From NCBI GenBank assembly GCA_913047375.1, contig CAJWTV010000002.1:1-64000 (forward strand): 64,000 nucleotides of DNA, read 5' to 3'. This DNA comes from an uncultured Polaribacter sp. Lineage in GTDB: Bacteria; Bacteroidota; Bacteroidia; Flavobacteriales; Flavobacteriaceae. The notes below the pieces were generated by a model that did not search any database, was not told the origin of the DNA, and saw only the letters and a list, made by a program, of their open reading frames with translations. Numbering within the stretch: the first letter of the stretch is position 1; each line of letters begins with the position of its first letter. The translations under genes were made by a program, and so were the position numbers. Shown one piece after another: positions 43,718 through 53,678 of this stretch.

Positions 43718-46555
43718 ATGTCTGAAGGCAAAACAATGAGGCTTAATAAGGTTTTAAGAGAATTAAATATTTCTCTAGATAGAGCTGTAGAATTTTTAGC
43801 AAAAAACGGACATGACGTTGAAGCTAGGCCTACAACTAAAATATCTGGTGATGTATATCAAGTTTTACTTGATGGTTTTCAAACTGACGCAAGCAAAAAA
43901 GCAGCATCTAAAGAAGTTGGTGAAGAAAAACGGAAAGAGAAAGAAGCGATTCGTTTAGAACATGAAGCTAAATTAGAGAAGAAAAGGTTAGAGGACGAAA
44001 AGAAAGAGCAAGTTATTTTAAAAGCCAAAGCAGAGAAGTTAAAATTGAAAACTGTAGGTAAAATTGATGTTAGCAATTTATCTGGCAAAAAAACTACTGA
44101 AGAAAAAAAACCAGAACATAAGATTTCAGCGAAAGCAGATTCAAAAATTATTATTGAAACTCCCGAAGTTGTTGTTGAGGATTCTCAAGAAATTAAGGAA
44201 ATAACAGAAGCTCCAAAAGTACAAGCAGAAGAAGTTTCGAAATTAAAAGTAAAGAAAGCTCCTAAAAAAGTAACTGCTGTTGAAAAAGAAGCTTTACCAA
44301 GAGTCCCTAAAGAAAAAGTAGTTGAAGAAAAAGGACCGGAGGTTACAGCAGAGAACGCTGAGGCGCTTGTTACACAATATAAAAAGTTAGATGGACCTAA
44401 GATTACAGGTAAAACAATCGACTTAAAACAATTTGAAAAGCCTAAGAAAAAGAAACCTGAGGCTAGGCCAGCAAACGCTAATGATCCAAAAAAGAAGCGT
44501 AAAAGAATTAATAAACCAACTACGAATACATCAACTTCAGGTAAATCTTCACCGGGAAGTAGAGTTGGTCAAAGACCACCCGCAAGAGGAGTCAATACAA
44601 GACCAGGTTTTAGAGGTAGAGTGAATCAAACTCCTGTTAAAAAAGAAGAACCTACAGAAGCTGAAATTCAGAAACAAGTTAGGGATACTTTAGAAAAACT
44701 TCAAGGAAAATCTAGCAAAGGAAAAGGAGCTAAATACCGTAGAAATAAAAGAGAAGCACACAGAGAGCAAACTGAAGCAGAGTTAGAGGCGCAAACTTTA
44801 GATAATAAAATATTAAAAGTAACAGAATTTGTAACTGTAAGTGAAGTTGCTATAATGATGGACGTTCCTGTAACAAATATCATTTCTTCATGTATGATGT
44901 TAGGGATGATGGTTACAATGAATCAGCGTTTAGATGCAGAAACATTAGTTATTGTCGCAGAAGAATTTAATTACAAGGTAGAGTTTATAGGTGCGGAAGT
45001 TGAAGAGTCAATAGAAGAAGTACAAGATAAGCCTGAAGACTTAATAGATCGCGCACCAATAATTACAGTAATGGGTCACGTAGATCATGGTAAAACATCT
45101 TTATTAGATTATATTAGAAAAGCAAATGTTACTGATGGTGAAAGTGGAGGAATTACCCAACATATTGGAGCATATTCGGTAAAAGTTGGTGATCAGAAAA
45201 TAGCATTTTTAGATACGCCAGGTCACGAAGCTTTTACAGCTATGAGAGCTCGTGGAGCTCAGGTAACAGATTTAGTAATTATTGTAGCAGCAGCAGATGA
45301 TGATGTGATGCCTCAAACAAAAGAAGCTATTTCTCATGCGCAAGCAGCAGGAGTGCCTATTATTTTTGCAATTAATAAAGTTGATAAACCTAATGCAAAT
45401 CCAGATAATGTAAAAACTCAGTTAGCAGCTATGAATTTATTAGTTGAAGAATGGGGAGGGAGTATACAATCTCAAGATATTTCTGCAAAAACAGGAGAAG
45501 GAATTCCCGAATTGTTAGAAAAAGTACTATTGGAAGCTGAGATTTTAGAATTAAAAGCTAATCCTAACAAAAATGCAGTTGGTGCCGTTGTTGAAGCCTT
45601 ATTAGATAAAGGTAGAGGTTATGTATCTACGATTTTGGTACAAGCAGGAACTTTAAAAATTGGAGATTACCTTCTAGCTGGAAAGCACAGTGGTAAGATT
45701 AGGGCTATGTTTGATGATAAAGGAACTAATCTAAAAGAAGCAGGGCCTTCTGTTCCAGTATCCATTTTAGGCTTAGATGGTGCGCCTCAAGCTGGTGACA
45801 AGTTTAACGTATTTGATGATGAACGTGAAGCGAAGCAAATAGCTTCAAAACGTTCTCAACTTCAACGTGAGCAGTCTGTTAGAACTCAAAAAACATTAAC
45901 TTTAGATGAAATTGGTCGTAGAATAGCTCTAGGAGATTTTAAAGAGTTAAATATTATATTAAAAGGGGATGTAGATGGTTCTGTTGAAGCATTAACAGAT
46001 TCTTTCCAGAAATTATCAACAGAGGAAATACAAGTAAATATTCTACATAAAGGTGTTGGTGCTATTACGGAAAGTGATGTATTATTAGCTACCGCATCAG
46101 ATGCAATTATTGTAGGATTTAATGTTCGTCCGCAAGGAAATGCTAGAGTTATAGCAGACAGAGAGGAAGTCGATATTAGAACTTATTCTATAATTTATGA
46201 CGCTATCGGTGATTTAAAAGATGCAATGGAAGGCATGTTATCTCCAGATATGAAAGAGGAAATTAGTGGTAATGTAGAAATCAGAGAAGTTTATAAAATT
46301 TCTAAAGTAGGTAATATTGCAGGTTGTATGGTAATTTCAGGTAAGGTCTTTAGGGATTCTAAGGTTAGAATTATCAGAGAAGGAATCGTTGTTCATGATG
46401 GACTTCTTACTTCGCTAAAACGTTTTAAAGACGATGTTAAAGAAGTTGCTAAAGGGTATGATTGTGGTCTTCAAATAAAGGGGTACAACGATATTCAAGA
46501 AGGAGATACACTAGAGGCTTATAAAGAAGTAGCAGTCAAGAAAAAGTTAAAATAA
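43718..46555 (+). CDS. infB: Translation initiation factor IF-2
   Basis: GTPase that brings initiator tRNA to the 30S subunit. The first roughly 430 residues are charged and low complexity (Lys/Glu/Pro-rich helices, then a RGVNTRPGFRGR-type Arg/Gly stretch), preceded by the IF2N motif RLNKVLRELNISLDRAVEFL. The G domain begins with GHVDHGKT at residues 453-460, then DTPGHEAFTAMRARGAQ and NKVDKP. Domains II-IV follow to residue 945. An alternative ATG at 43736 would lose six residues. The gene is 65 nt after nusA and ends the operon at a strong terminator. Confidence 0.97.
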   Translation: MSEGKTMRLNKVLRELNISLDRAVEFLAKNGHDVEARPTTKISGDVYQVLLDGFQTDASKKAASKEVGEEKRKEKEAIRLEHEAKLEKKRLEDEKKEQVILKAKAEKLKLKTVGKIDVSNLSGKKTTEEKKPEHKISAKADSKIIIETPEVVVEDSQEIKEITEAPKVQAEEVSKLKVKKAPKKVTAVEKEALPRVPKEKVVEEKGPEVTAENAEALVTQYKKLDGPKITGKTIDLKQFEKPKKKKPEARPANANDPKKKRKRINKPTTNTSTSGKSSPGSRVGQRPPARGVNTRPGFRGRVNQTPVKKEEPTEAEIQKQVRDTLEKLQGKSSKGKGAKYRRNKREAHREQTEAELEAQTLDNKILKVTEFVTVSEVAIMMDVPVTNIISSCMMLGMMVTMNQRLDAETLVIVAEEFNYKVEFIGAEVEESIEEVQDKPEDLIDRAPIITVMGHVDHGKTSLLDYIRKANVTDGESGGITQHIGAYSVKVGDQKIAFLDTPGHEAFTAMRARGAQVTDLVIIVAAADDDVMPQTKEAISHAQAAGVPIIFAINKVDKPNANPDNVKTQLAAMNLLVEEWGGSIQSQDISAKTGEGIPELLEKVLLEAEILELKANPNKNAVGAVVEALLDKGRGYVSTILVQAGTLKIGDYLLAGKHSGKIRAMFDDKGTNLKEAGPSVPVSILGLDGAPQAGDKFNVFDDEREAKQIASKRSQLQREQSVRTQKTLTLDEIGRRIALGDFKELNIILKGDVDGSVEALTDSFQKLSTEEIQVNILHKGVGAITESDVLLATASDAIIVGFNVRPQGNARVIADREEVDIRTYSIIYDAIGDLKDAMEGMLSPDMKEEISGNVEIREVYKISKVGNIAGCMVISGKVFRDSKVRIIREGIVVHDGLLTSLKRFKDDVKEVAKGYDCGLQIKGYNDIQEGDTLEAYKEVAVKKKLK

Positions 46556-46570
46556 TATTTTTAATAAATC

Positions 46571-46606
46571 AAAAAAAATGCCGGAAACTTTTCGGCATTT
46601 TTTTTT
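46571..46606. terminator. Intrinsic terminator after infB
   Basis: AATGCCGGAA and TTTTCGGCATT form a stem flanked by eight A residues upstream and nine T residues downstream. It is placed between convergent genes and can work in both directions (infB and the SPOR gene). Confidence 0.92.
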
Positions 46607-46619
46607 GCTCAATACTTTT

Positions 46620-46991
46620 TTATTTATTTATTGGAATTACAATAGCTCCCGAAAACTTCAAATTAATATTTATTAATGCTTTATCTGCTTCTAAAGTTGT
46701 TTTGTAATTTCCAACTTGTATTTTCCACTCGGGAGTGTCAAACTTCAAATGTGTTTTTACCTTAGGAAATTTTTTATTAAATTCTTTACGAATTCTTTTT
46801 GCATTAATCTCGCTTCCGTTATATAGTTGAATTCTATACCCAAATCCTTTTCGCTTATTGTAATCTCTTTTTTTTGTTATTAATGATCTAATCTTCTCAT
46901 TATCATTAGTTTGATTCTGCCCAAAGCTAGTAAAACACCCAAGGTAAATTGTAAACAAAAAAGGCAGCAAAATTGATTTTATTTTCATCAT
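46620..46991 (-). CDS. SPOR domain protein
   Basis: Small secreted protein of 123 residues: a signal peptide (about residues 1-24, ending FTSFGQ) and a SPOR domain (about 50-123) with GFGYRIQLYNG, a central AKRIRKEFNKKFPKVKTHL helix and WKIQVGNYKTTLEADKAL. SPOR domains bind denuded septal peptidoglycan, so a role at division sites or in wall turnover is likely. Tandem ATGs at 46991 and 46988. It converges on infB across a shared terminator and is divergent from the complex III operon. Confidence 0.85.
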   Translation of the reverse strand: MMKIKSILLPFLFTIYLGCFTSFGQNQTNDNEKIRSLITKKRDYNKRKGFGYRIQLYNGSEINAKRIRKEFNKKFPKVKTHLKFDTPEWKIQVGNYKTTLEADKALININLKFSGAIVIPINK

Positions 46992-47112
46992 TTAAATTCT
47001 TTCTACAAAAGTAACAACTTGTACCATAATATATTGAAAAAAATGTTATTTAGAACTATTATAAATTAATATTTAAGATTAAATTAGCTTTTTAAAATTT
47101 AGCAATATGTAG

Positions 47113-47120
47113 TACTTTTG
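47113..47120 (+). promoter_or_regulatory. -7 promoter element of the complex III/oxidase operon
   Basis: TACTTTTG matches TAnnTTTG, 67 nt before the actA ATG, with a T tract 19 nt upstream in place of a strict TTTG box. Confidence 0.55.
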
Positions 47121-47187
47121 TGCTTCTGATTTGAGGGTTAATTATGAATCAGTTTTAACCAGGATAATAAAATTATAGTTTGTGAAT

Positions 47188-48486
47188 ATGAAAAGTGTAT
47201 TAATGCACAATAGACTTACTAGATTGCTTCTTAAAAGTTTTATATTTCTTTTATTTTTAGGGTTCACTCTTTCCTCAAGCGCACAAGATATCGATGAGGT
47301 TCGTCAAAAAGAAGGAAAAAATTTATTTAAATCACAATGTGCTTCTTGTCATAAGTTAGAGAGAAAGCTTGTTGGTCCTGCTTTAGGTGGTATCGAATCT
47401 CGAAGAGAAAACGATTGGTTAAAGGCTTGGATAAAAAACAATGGAGCTTTGAGAGCTTCTGGTGATGCTGATGCAATAGCTGTATACGAAGAGTATAATG
47501 GTTCTGCAATGACTGCTTTTCCAATGTTGTCTGATAAAAATATTGATGATATTTTATATTATACAACTGTAGGTGAACTACCTAAAAAAGTTGTTAAAAC
47601 TGAAGGTGCTCCTGCAGAGCAATCCCCATCTTCTCCAACCTGGGTTATTTACCTTTTAGCCGCTGCAATTGTAGTTGCTTTTATAATGATTGCTTCCCTA
47701 CTAAAACAAGTAAACGAACTAAAAGGAAATAAGAAACCAGAATCAAAATCTAATCTTAAAAGAGATTTACACGAGTTATGGGAAGGAATTAGAAAGAACA
47801 CATTTTTACAAGTAATGTTTGTGATTTTCGGATTATTAATGTCTGCTTATGTTCTCTTTGGGACCCTATATAAAATAGGAGTAGATCAAGGGTATCAGCC
47901 AGTTCAACCTATTGTATTTTCACATAAAATTCATTCTGGTGATAACAAGATTGATTGTCAATACTGTCATTCTTCGGCCAAGCATAGTAAGCATTCCGGT
48001 ATTCCTTCTGTAAATGTTTGTATGAACTGTCACAAAAATATTGCTGAAGTTGCTGAGACGACTGTAGTGGAATTAGAAGACCGTACTTTAGGAAAAGCTG
48101 AATTAGATAATGAAATTGCCAAAGTATACAGGGCAGCAGGATGGGATGCAGAAAATTTAGAATATACAGGAGATACAAGACCTATCAAATGGGTTAGAAT
48201 TCATAATTTACCTGATTTTGTATATTTTAATCACTCACAACATGTTACCGTTGCTGGTGTGAAATGTCAAAAATGTCACGGTCCAGTTGAAGAAATGGAA
48301 GAGATGTATCAACATTCTCCTCTAACAATGGGTTGGTGTATAGATTGCCATAGAGAAACAAAAGTAGATTTAAAAGGAAATGAATATTACGCAAAAATTC
48401 ATGAACAACTAGCAGAGAAGTACGGTGTAGAGAAAGTTACAGCAGCTCAGTTAGGTGGATTAGAGTGTGGTAAGTGTCATTATTAA
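47188..48486 (+). CDS. actA: Alternative complex III subunit A, six-haem cytochrome c
   Basis: Periplasmic/membrane cytochrome of the quinol:electron-acceptor oxidoreductase. After a signal peptide (about 1-32) comes a single-haem domain with CASCH (residues 51-55), then two membrane segments (about 154-176 and 206-226), then a C-terminal domain with five more motifs: CQYCH, CMNCH, CQKCH, CIDCH and CGKCH at the very end. Classical ActA has five haems, so the N-terminal domain appears to be a fused extra cytochrome. The start was set at ATG 47188; a GTG at 47182 is in frame. First gene of actABCDEF-coxBA. Confidence 0.93.
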   Translation: MKSVLMHNRLTRLLLKSFIFLLFLGFTLSSSAQDIDEVRQKEGKNLFKSQCASCHKLERKLVGPALGGIESRRENDWLKAWIKNNGALRASGDADAIAVYEEYNGSAMTAFPMLSDKNIDDILYYTTVGELPKKVVKTEGAPAEQSPSSPTWVIYLLAAAIVVAFIMIASLLKQVNELKGNKKPESKSNLKRDLHELWEGIRKNTFLQVMFVIFGLLMSAYVLFGTLYKIGVDQGYQPVQPIVFSHKIHSGDNKIDCQYCHSSAKHSKHSGIPSVNVCMNCHKNIAEVAETTVVELEDRTLGKAELDNEIAKVYRAAGWDAENLEYTGDTRPIKWVRIHNLPDFVYFNHSQHVTVAGVKCQKCHGPVEEMEEMYQHSPLTMGWCIDCHRETKVDLKGNEYYAKIHEQLAEKYGVEKVTAAQLGGLECGKCHY

Positions 48487-48497
48487 TCAAGATTAAA

Positions 48498-48524
48498 ATT
48501 GAAAGATTTTTTAAACCTTTCAAT
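48498..48524 (+). other. Intercistronic hairpin between actA and actB
   Basis: ATTGAAAG and CTTTCAAT form an 8-bp stem around an 11-nt loop in the 58-nt gap. No T tract follows, so it is more likely an RNA-processing or stability element than a terminator. Confidence 0.4.
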
Positions 48525-48544
48525 CATAAAATAAAAAAGTTTAA

Positions 48545-51500
48545 ATGGCTTCAATCAAAAAATACTGGAAAAGTGTTGAAGAACTAAAAGATAGTTCTGT
48601 TGTTGAAACGCTTAGTAAAAATGAATTTGTAGAAGATATTTCTACAGAAGAATTTTTAGGAGATAAAGAAGCTCTTGAGACTTCTTCTACTACTCGTAGA
48701 GATTTCCTAAAGTATGTTGGTTTTACAACAGCGGCAGCCTCTTTGGCAGCTTGTGAAGGTCCAGTTGTTAAATCAATACCTTACGTTGTTAAACCAAATG
48801 ATATTATTCCTGGAGTTGCAGATTGGTACGCAACAACTGTGGCAGATGGGTATGATTTTGCCAATGTTTTGATAAAGACAAGAGAAGGCCGTCCAATTTT
48901 AGTTATGCCTAACAAAGAAGCAGGTGCAGACATTAATGCAAGAGTTGTAGCTTCCATCTTGTCGTTATACGATGAAAAACTTCGTTTAAAAGAGCCTCTA
49001 AAGTCAGGAAATCCAATTTCTTGGGAAACCGCAGATAAGGAAATTGGAGAAGCTTTAACAAAATTAAAAACAGCAAACAAGCCTGTCGTTTTACTAACAG
49101 GAACGATGGCAAGTCCCTCGATAGATAAAATTATAAGAGAATTTATTACTATTTACCCAAATATAAAGCATGTTATTTACGATGCAATTTCCGAAAGTGC
49201 AGCAGCAGACGCCTTTGAAGAATTTTACGGTAAAAGAGCACTACCAAATTATCATTTAGATAAAGCAGAAGTAATTGTTTCTTTTGGTGCAGATTTCTTA
49301 GGTGATTTTCACGGTGGATTTGAGAAAAAATACACACAAGGAAGAAAGCCAGAAACAGGGAAGATGTCTTATCATGTTCAATTAGAAAGTAACATGTCCT
49401 TAACAGGAGCAAATGCAGATAAGCGTTTGGTTATAAAACCATCTGATCAAGTATATGCGTTGTTAAACTTGTATAGTGAAATTACGGGTAACAATATAGT
49501 TTCTAAACCGACTGGTAAAGATACAGAAATAAAAAAATTAGCTGTTGCGTTAAAGAAGGCAGGTTCTAAAGGAGTAGTTTTAACCGGTTTGAATGATAAA
49601 AACGCCCAGTTAATTTGTTTAGAAATAAATAGGGTGTTAAATTCTGAAATTATAGATGTAACTAATACATTAAATATTCGCCAAGGAAATGACAAAGAGG
49701 TTGGACAGGTAATTTCAGACTTAAAAGAAGGAAAAGTTGCAGGCCTTATTTCTTATAATATTGATCCTGTTTATACTTTACCTAAAGGGAGAGAATTTGC
49801 TGAAGCTTTAAAAGGAAAATTATCAATAGCAATTGGTGTAGAAAATAACGATACAGTAGCCGCTTCAAATTATTCTTTACCAGCAACTCACTTTTTGGAA
49901 AGTTGGGGAGATGTTTCTATTTCTGAAGGAAATTATGGTTTAGTTCAACCAACCATTCAGAAATTATTCAAAACACGTCAAATTCAAGAAATCTTATTAA
50001 AGTGGTCTGAAAATTCAATTTCATACTATGATTATTTGAAATCTTTTTGGGCAAAAGAAATTTTAGGAGAATCTTCATGGAATAAAGCTTTACACAATGG
50101 TTTTTTTACAAAAGAAGTTTCAAGCAACCTAACTATAAATAAAGTTTCTATTTCAGATGCTGCTTCTAATTTATATAAATCCGTAAAAGCCTCAGCATTA
50201 GAATTAGTTCTTTATGCAACCACTGGTTTAGGAGATGGGAAACAAGCAAATAATCCTTGGTTACAAGAGTTTCCAGATCCATTAACTAGAGCATCATGGG
50301 ATAATTATATAACGATGTCTGTTTCAGATGCTGAAAAATTAGGGTTTTCTAATCCTATAAAAGATAATGGAGCGATTGATGGAGATTATGCAAATATTAC
50401 TGTAAATGGAGTTACAGTTTCTAATGCCCCAGTTTATATCCAGCCAGGTCAAGCACCAGGTTCTATTGGTTTAGCATTAGGTTATGGTAGAACGTTAGGC
50501 TTTAAAGATGAAATGAAAGTAGGAGTTAATGCCTATCCATTATATAAAGATTCAAAAACTGTTCAGTATGGTGTTTCTATTGAAAAAACAATTGGAACTC
50601 ATAAATTTGCATGTACACAGGTACAAAAAACAATTGCAGGGCGTCATGATATTTTAAAAGAGACGTCATTAAAAGATTACATAAATATTGATCCAAAAGA
50701 TCATAAAAATGGTTGGAATATTCCAGCTATGGTATCTTATAATCACCAAGAGGTGGAAGCAAAATCTATAGACTTATGGGAAGAGCATAATAGAGAAATT
50801 GGGCATCACTTCAATTTGTCTATTGATTTAACATCATGTACGGGTTGTGGAGCTTGTGTTATTGCATGTCATGCAGATAATAATGTCCCTGTTGTTGGTA
50901 AAAATGAAGTAAGATTAGGAAGAGATATGCACTGGTTGCGTATTGATAGATATTATTCTTCAGATGTAGAAGAAAAATACATCGAAGCTACCGGTCATGA
51001 GCCAACATCTCCGAAAGTTAGAAAATTTGCAACAGACGAATTAGGTTTAAGTAGAGCTGAAATGTATGCAGCAATTGAAACTGAGGCAGAAAACCCCCAA
51101 GTTAATTTTCAGCCAATGATGTGTCAACACTGTAACCATGCTCCTTGTGAGACTGTTTGTCCAGTTGGTGCTACAACTCACAGTAGACAAGGTCATAACC
51201 ACATGGCATACAACAGATGTGTGGGTACGAGATACTGTGCTAATAATTGTCCATATAGAGTTCGTCGTTTTAATTGGTTTGAATATTCAAACAATAATGA
51301 GTTTGACTTTAACATGAATAATGAATATGGTAAAATGGTTTTAAATCCAGATGTTGTAGTTCGTGGACGTGGTGTTATGGAGAAGTGTTCATTTTGTATA
51401 CAATCAACTCAAGCAGTTATTTTAAAAGCAAAAAAAGAAGGAAGAAAAGTAGCAAATGATGAATTCAATGACGCTTGTGCTTGTTCAGCAGCCTGCTCAT

Positions 51501-51652
51501 CTGGTGCTATGGTGTTTGGCGACATAAATAACGAAGCTGATCCAGTTACACCGTTAACAAAAGATAAAAGGGCATATCATGTACTAGATTATCTACAAAC
51601 AAAACCAAATGTAGTATATCAAGTGAAAGTTAAAAATACAAACGAAGCGTAA
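48545..51652 (+). CDS. actB: Alternative complex III subunit B, iron-sulfur protein
   Basis: Large periplasmic subunit (1035 residues). A Tat motif RRDFLKY (Arg51-Arg52) and a lipobox LAAC (Cys70) lie after an unusually long 50-residue N-terminal region. Residues of about 75-720 form a molybdopterin-oxidoreductase-like domain, which in this family lacks the cofactor. The C-terminal part carries four Cys clusters: CTGCGACVIAC (from Cys765), CQHCNHAPCETVC (from Cys860), CVGTRYCANNC (from Cys892) and CSFC with CACSAAC (from Cys948), for three 4Fe-4S clusters and one 3Fe-4S by family precedent. Confidence 0.95.
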   Translation: MASIKKYWKSVEELKDSSVVETLSKNEFVEDISTEEFLGDKEALETSSTTRRDFLKYVGFTTAAASLAACEGPVVKSIPYVVKPNDIIPGVADWYATTVADGYDFANVLIKTREGRPILVMPNKEAGADINARVVASILSLYDEKLRLKEPLKSGNPISWETADKEIGEALTKLKTANKPVVLLTGTMASPSIDKIIREFITIYPNIKHVIYDAISESAAADAFEEFYGKRALPNYHLDKAEVIVSFGADFLGDFHGGFEKKYTQGRKPETGKMSYHVQLESNMSLTGANADKRLVIKPSDQVYALLNLYSEITGNNIVSKPTGKDTEIKKLAVALKKAGSKGVVLTGLNDKNAQLICLEINRVLNSEIIDVTNTLNIRQGNDKEVGQVISDLKEGKVAGLISYNIDPVYTLPKGREFAEALKGKLSIAIGVENNDTVAASNYSLPATHFLESWGDVSISEGNYGLVQPTIQKLFKTRQIQEILLKWSENSISYYDYLKSFWAKEILGESSWNKALHNGFFTKEVSSNLTINKVSISDAASNLYKSVKASALELVLYATTGLGDGKQANNPWLQEFPDPLTRASWDNYITMSVSDAEKLGFSNPIKDNGAIDGDYANITVNGVTVSNAPVYIQPGQAPGSIGLALGYGRTLGFKDEMKVGVNAYPLYKDSKTVQYGVSIEKTIGTHKFACTQVQKTIAGRHDILKETSLKDYINIDPKDHKNGWNIPAMVSYNHQEVEAKSIDLWEEHNREIGHHFNLSIDLTSCTGCGACVIACHADNNVPVVGKNEVRLGRDMHWLRIDRYYSSDVEEKYIEATGHEPTSPKVRKFATDELGLSRAEMYAAIETEAENPQVNFQPMMCQHCNHAPCETVCPVGATTHSRQGHNHMAYNRCVGTRYCANNCPYRVRRFNWFEYSNNNEFDFNMNNEYGKMVLNPDVVVRGRGVMEKCSFCIQSTQAVILKAKKEGRKVANDEFNDACACSAACSSGAMVFGDINNEADPVTPLTKDKRAYHVLDYLQTKPNVVYQVKVKNTNEA

Positions 51653-51674
51653 TTAAAAATTAAGATATAAAAAT

Positions 51675-53138
51675 ATGTCTCATTACGAAGCATCCATTAG
51701 AGAACCTTTAGTATTAGGTGATAAAAGTTATCATGACATTACTGAAGATATTGCAAGGCCTATTGAAGGTAAAGCAAATAAGAATTGGTATATAGCTTTC
51801 TATATATCTTTAGCAGCTATGCTATGGGGATTTGGTTGTATTTTTTATACTGTAGGAACAGGTATTGGAGTTTGGGGATTAAATAAGAATATTGGTTGGG
51901 CTTGGGATATAACTAATTTTGTTTGGTGGGTTGGTATTGGTCATGCAGGAACCTTAATTTCTGCAGTACTTTTATTATTCCGTCAAAAATGGAGAATGGC
52001 AATTAACCGTTCTGCAGAGGCAATGACAATCTTTGCTGTTTTTCAAGCAGGATTGTTTCCAATTATCCATATGGGTAGACCATGGAATGCATATTGGGTA
52101 TTACCAATTCCAAATCAATTCGGTTCTTTATGGGTTAACTTTAATTCACCATTACTTTGGGATGTATTTGCAATTTCCACATACTTATCAGTTTCGTTAG
52201 TATTTTGGTGGACAGGTTTATTACCTGATTTTGCAATGATTCGTGACAGAGCAGTTAAGCCTTTTCAAAAGAAGATATACTCGTTATTATCATTTGGTTG
52301 GTCCGGTAGAGCAAAAGATTGGCAACGTTTTGAAGAAGTATCTTTAGTTCTTGCTGGTTTAGCAACGCCACTAGTTCTTTCTGTACATACAATTGTATCT
52401 ATGGATTTTGCTACATCAATTAACCCAGGATGGCACTCAACTATTTTCCCTCCTTATTTTGTAGCAGGTGCAATATTTTCAGGATTTGCGATGGTACAGA
52501 CATTGATGGGGATAATGAGAAAGGTAACAAATATGGAAGATTATATTACACGGATGCATGTAGAATATATGAATATTGTAATCATACTAACAGGTGGTAT
52601 TGTTGCAGTAGCATACGCAACCGAATTTTTTATAGCATGGTATACCGGTTCTCCTTACGAAAATTATACTTATTTATCTGTAGGTGCCGCAACAGGGCCT
52701 TATGCTTGGGCATTCTATTCATTATTATTTTTTAATATTTTAACACCACAAATATTGTGGTTTAAGAAAATTAGAAGAAGTTTTATTGCGTCTTTCATCA
52801 TTTCAATATTTATTAATATAGGTATGTGGTTTGAGCGTTTTGATATTATTGCAATTGTATTAAGTAAAGGTCATTTACCTTCAACTTGGTGGAGATTTGA
52901 GCCAACATTTGTTGATGTGGGTATCTTTATTGGAACAATAGGTTTTTTCTTTGTATTATTCTTACTATACGCAAGAACATTCCCAGTTATCGCGCAAGCG
53001 GAAGTAAAAACAATATTAAAATCTTCTGGTGAATTTTACAAGAAGAGAAGTGAACAAGGAATCCCTACTAAACCAGCAATAGTTGTTTTAAATACTGCTG
53101 ATAAGAAGAAAGATTCTGATAACAATTTAAACGGATAA
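51675..53138 (+). CDS. actC: Alternative complex III subunit C, NrfD-like membrane protein
   Basis: Polytopic quinol-binding subunit of the NrfD/PsrC family, 487 residues with about ten membrane helices. FVWWVGIGHAGTLISAVLLL, RSAEAMTIFAVFQAGLFPIIHMGRP (split across helices) and SVHTIVSMDFATSINPGWHS match ActC. It starts 22 nt after actB and the next gene begins 2 nt after its stop, so it is within the operon. The C-terminus is charged and cytoplasmic. Confidence 0.95.
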   Translation: MSHYEASIREPLVLGDKSYHDITEDIARPIEGKANKNWYIAFYISLAAMLWGFGCIFYTVGTGIGVWGLNKNIGWAWDITNFVWWVGIGHAGTLISAVLLLFRQKWRMAINRSAEAMTIFAVFQAGLFPIIHMGRPWNAYWVLPIPNQFGSLWVNFNSPLLWDVFAISTYLSVSLVFWWTGLLPDFAMIRDRAVKPFQKKIYSLLSFGWSGRAKDWQRFEEVSLVLAGLATPLVLSVHTIVSMDFATSINPGWHSTIFPPYFVAGAIFSGFAMVQTLMGIMRKVTNMEDYITRMHVEYMNIVIILTGGIVAVAYATEFFIAWYTGSPYENYTYLSVGAATGPYAWAFYSLLFFNILTPQILWFKKIRRSFIASFIISIFINIGMWFERFDIIAIVLSKGHLPSTWWRFEPTFVDVGIFIGTIGFFFVLFLLYARTFPVIAQAEVKTILKSSGEFYKKRSEQGIPTKPAIVVLNTADKKKDSDNNLNG

Positions 53139-53140
53139 TT

Positions 53141-53668
53141 ATGGATTCATCAAAAGTTATTCACGCGTTCTACACAGATGAAGAGGTTTTGTTAGATGCA
53201 GTTAAAGCTGTAAAATCGGAACATCATCATATTGAAGAAGTATTTTGTCCTTTTCCAGTTCATGGGCTAGACAAAGCGATGGGATTAGCCCCAACAAAAT
53301 TAGCAATTACTGCATTTATGTATGGCCTTATTGGTTTAGGTTTTTCTATATGGATGACCAATTATATGATGATTGTTGATTGGCCTCAAGATATTGGTGG
53401 TAAACCAAGTTTTAGTTGGATAGAAAACATGCCTGCATTTGTACCAATTATGTTTGAATTAACTGTATTTTTTGCGGCTCACTTAATGGTAATTACTTTT
53501 TATATGAGAAGTAGAATTTGGCCATTTAAAGATGCAGAAAATCCAGATCCAAGAACTACAGATGATCATTTTTTAATGGAAATACCAGTCCAAAATAACG
53601 AAGAAGAATTAACTTCTCTGTTATGTAAGACAGGTGCTGTAGAAATTAATGTAGTAGATAAGCACTAA
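53141..53668 (+). CDS. actD: Alternative complex III subunit D (DUF3341)
   Basis: The 175-residue protein has an N-terminal soluble part (HAFYTDEEVLLDAVKAV, then EEVFCPFPVHGLDKAMGL) and two membrane helices (about residues 60-82 and 100-122), followed by a soluble tail. DUF3341 is the family of ActD, a cofactor-free membrane subunit of the complex. It is separated from actC by 2 nt and from actE by 10 nt. Confidence 0.94.
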   Translation: MDSSKVIHAFYTDEEVLLDAVKAVKSEHHHIEEVFCPFPVHGLDKAMGLAPTKLAITAFMYGLIGLGFSIWMTNYMMIVDWPQDIGGKPSFSWIENMPAFVPIMFELTVFFAAHLMVITFYMRSRIWPFKDAENPDPRTTDDHFLMEIPVQNNEEELTSLLCKTGAVEINVVDKH

Positions 53669-53678
53669 TCAACAGATA

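Noticed and set aside
46992-47187. Possible small RNA or gene between the SPOR and actA genes
   Set aside because: Only a -7 promoter element for the respiratory operon was found; no stable structure with a terminator.
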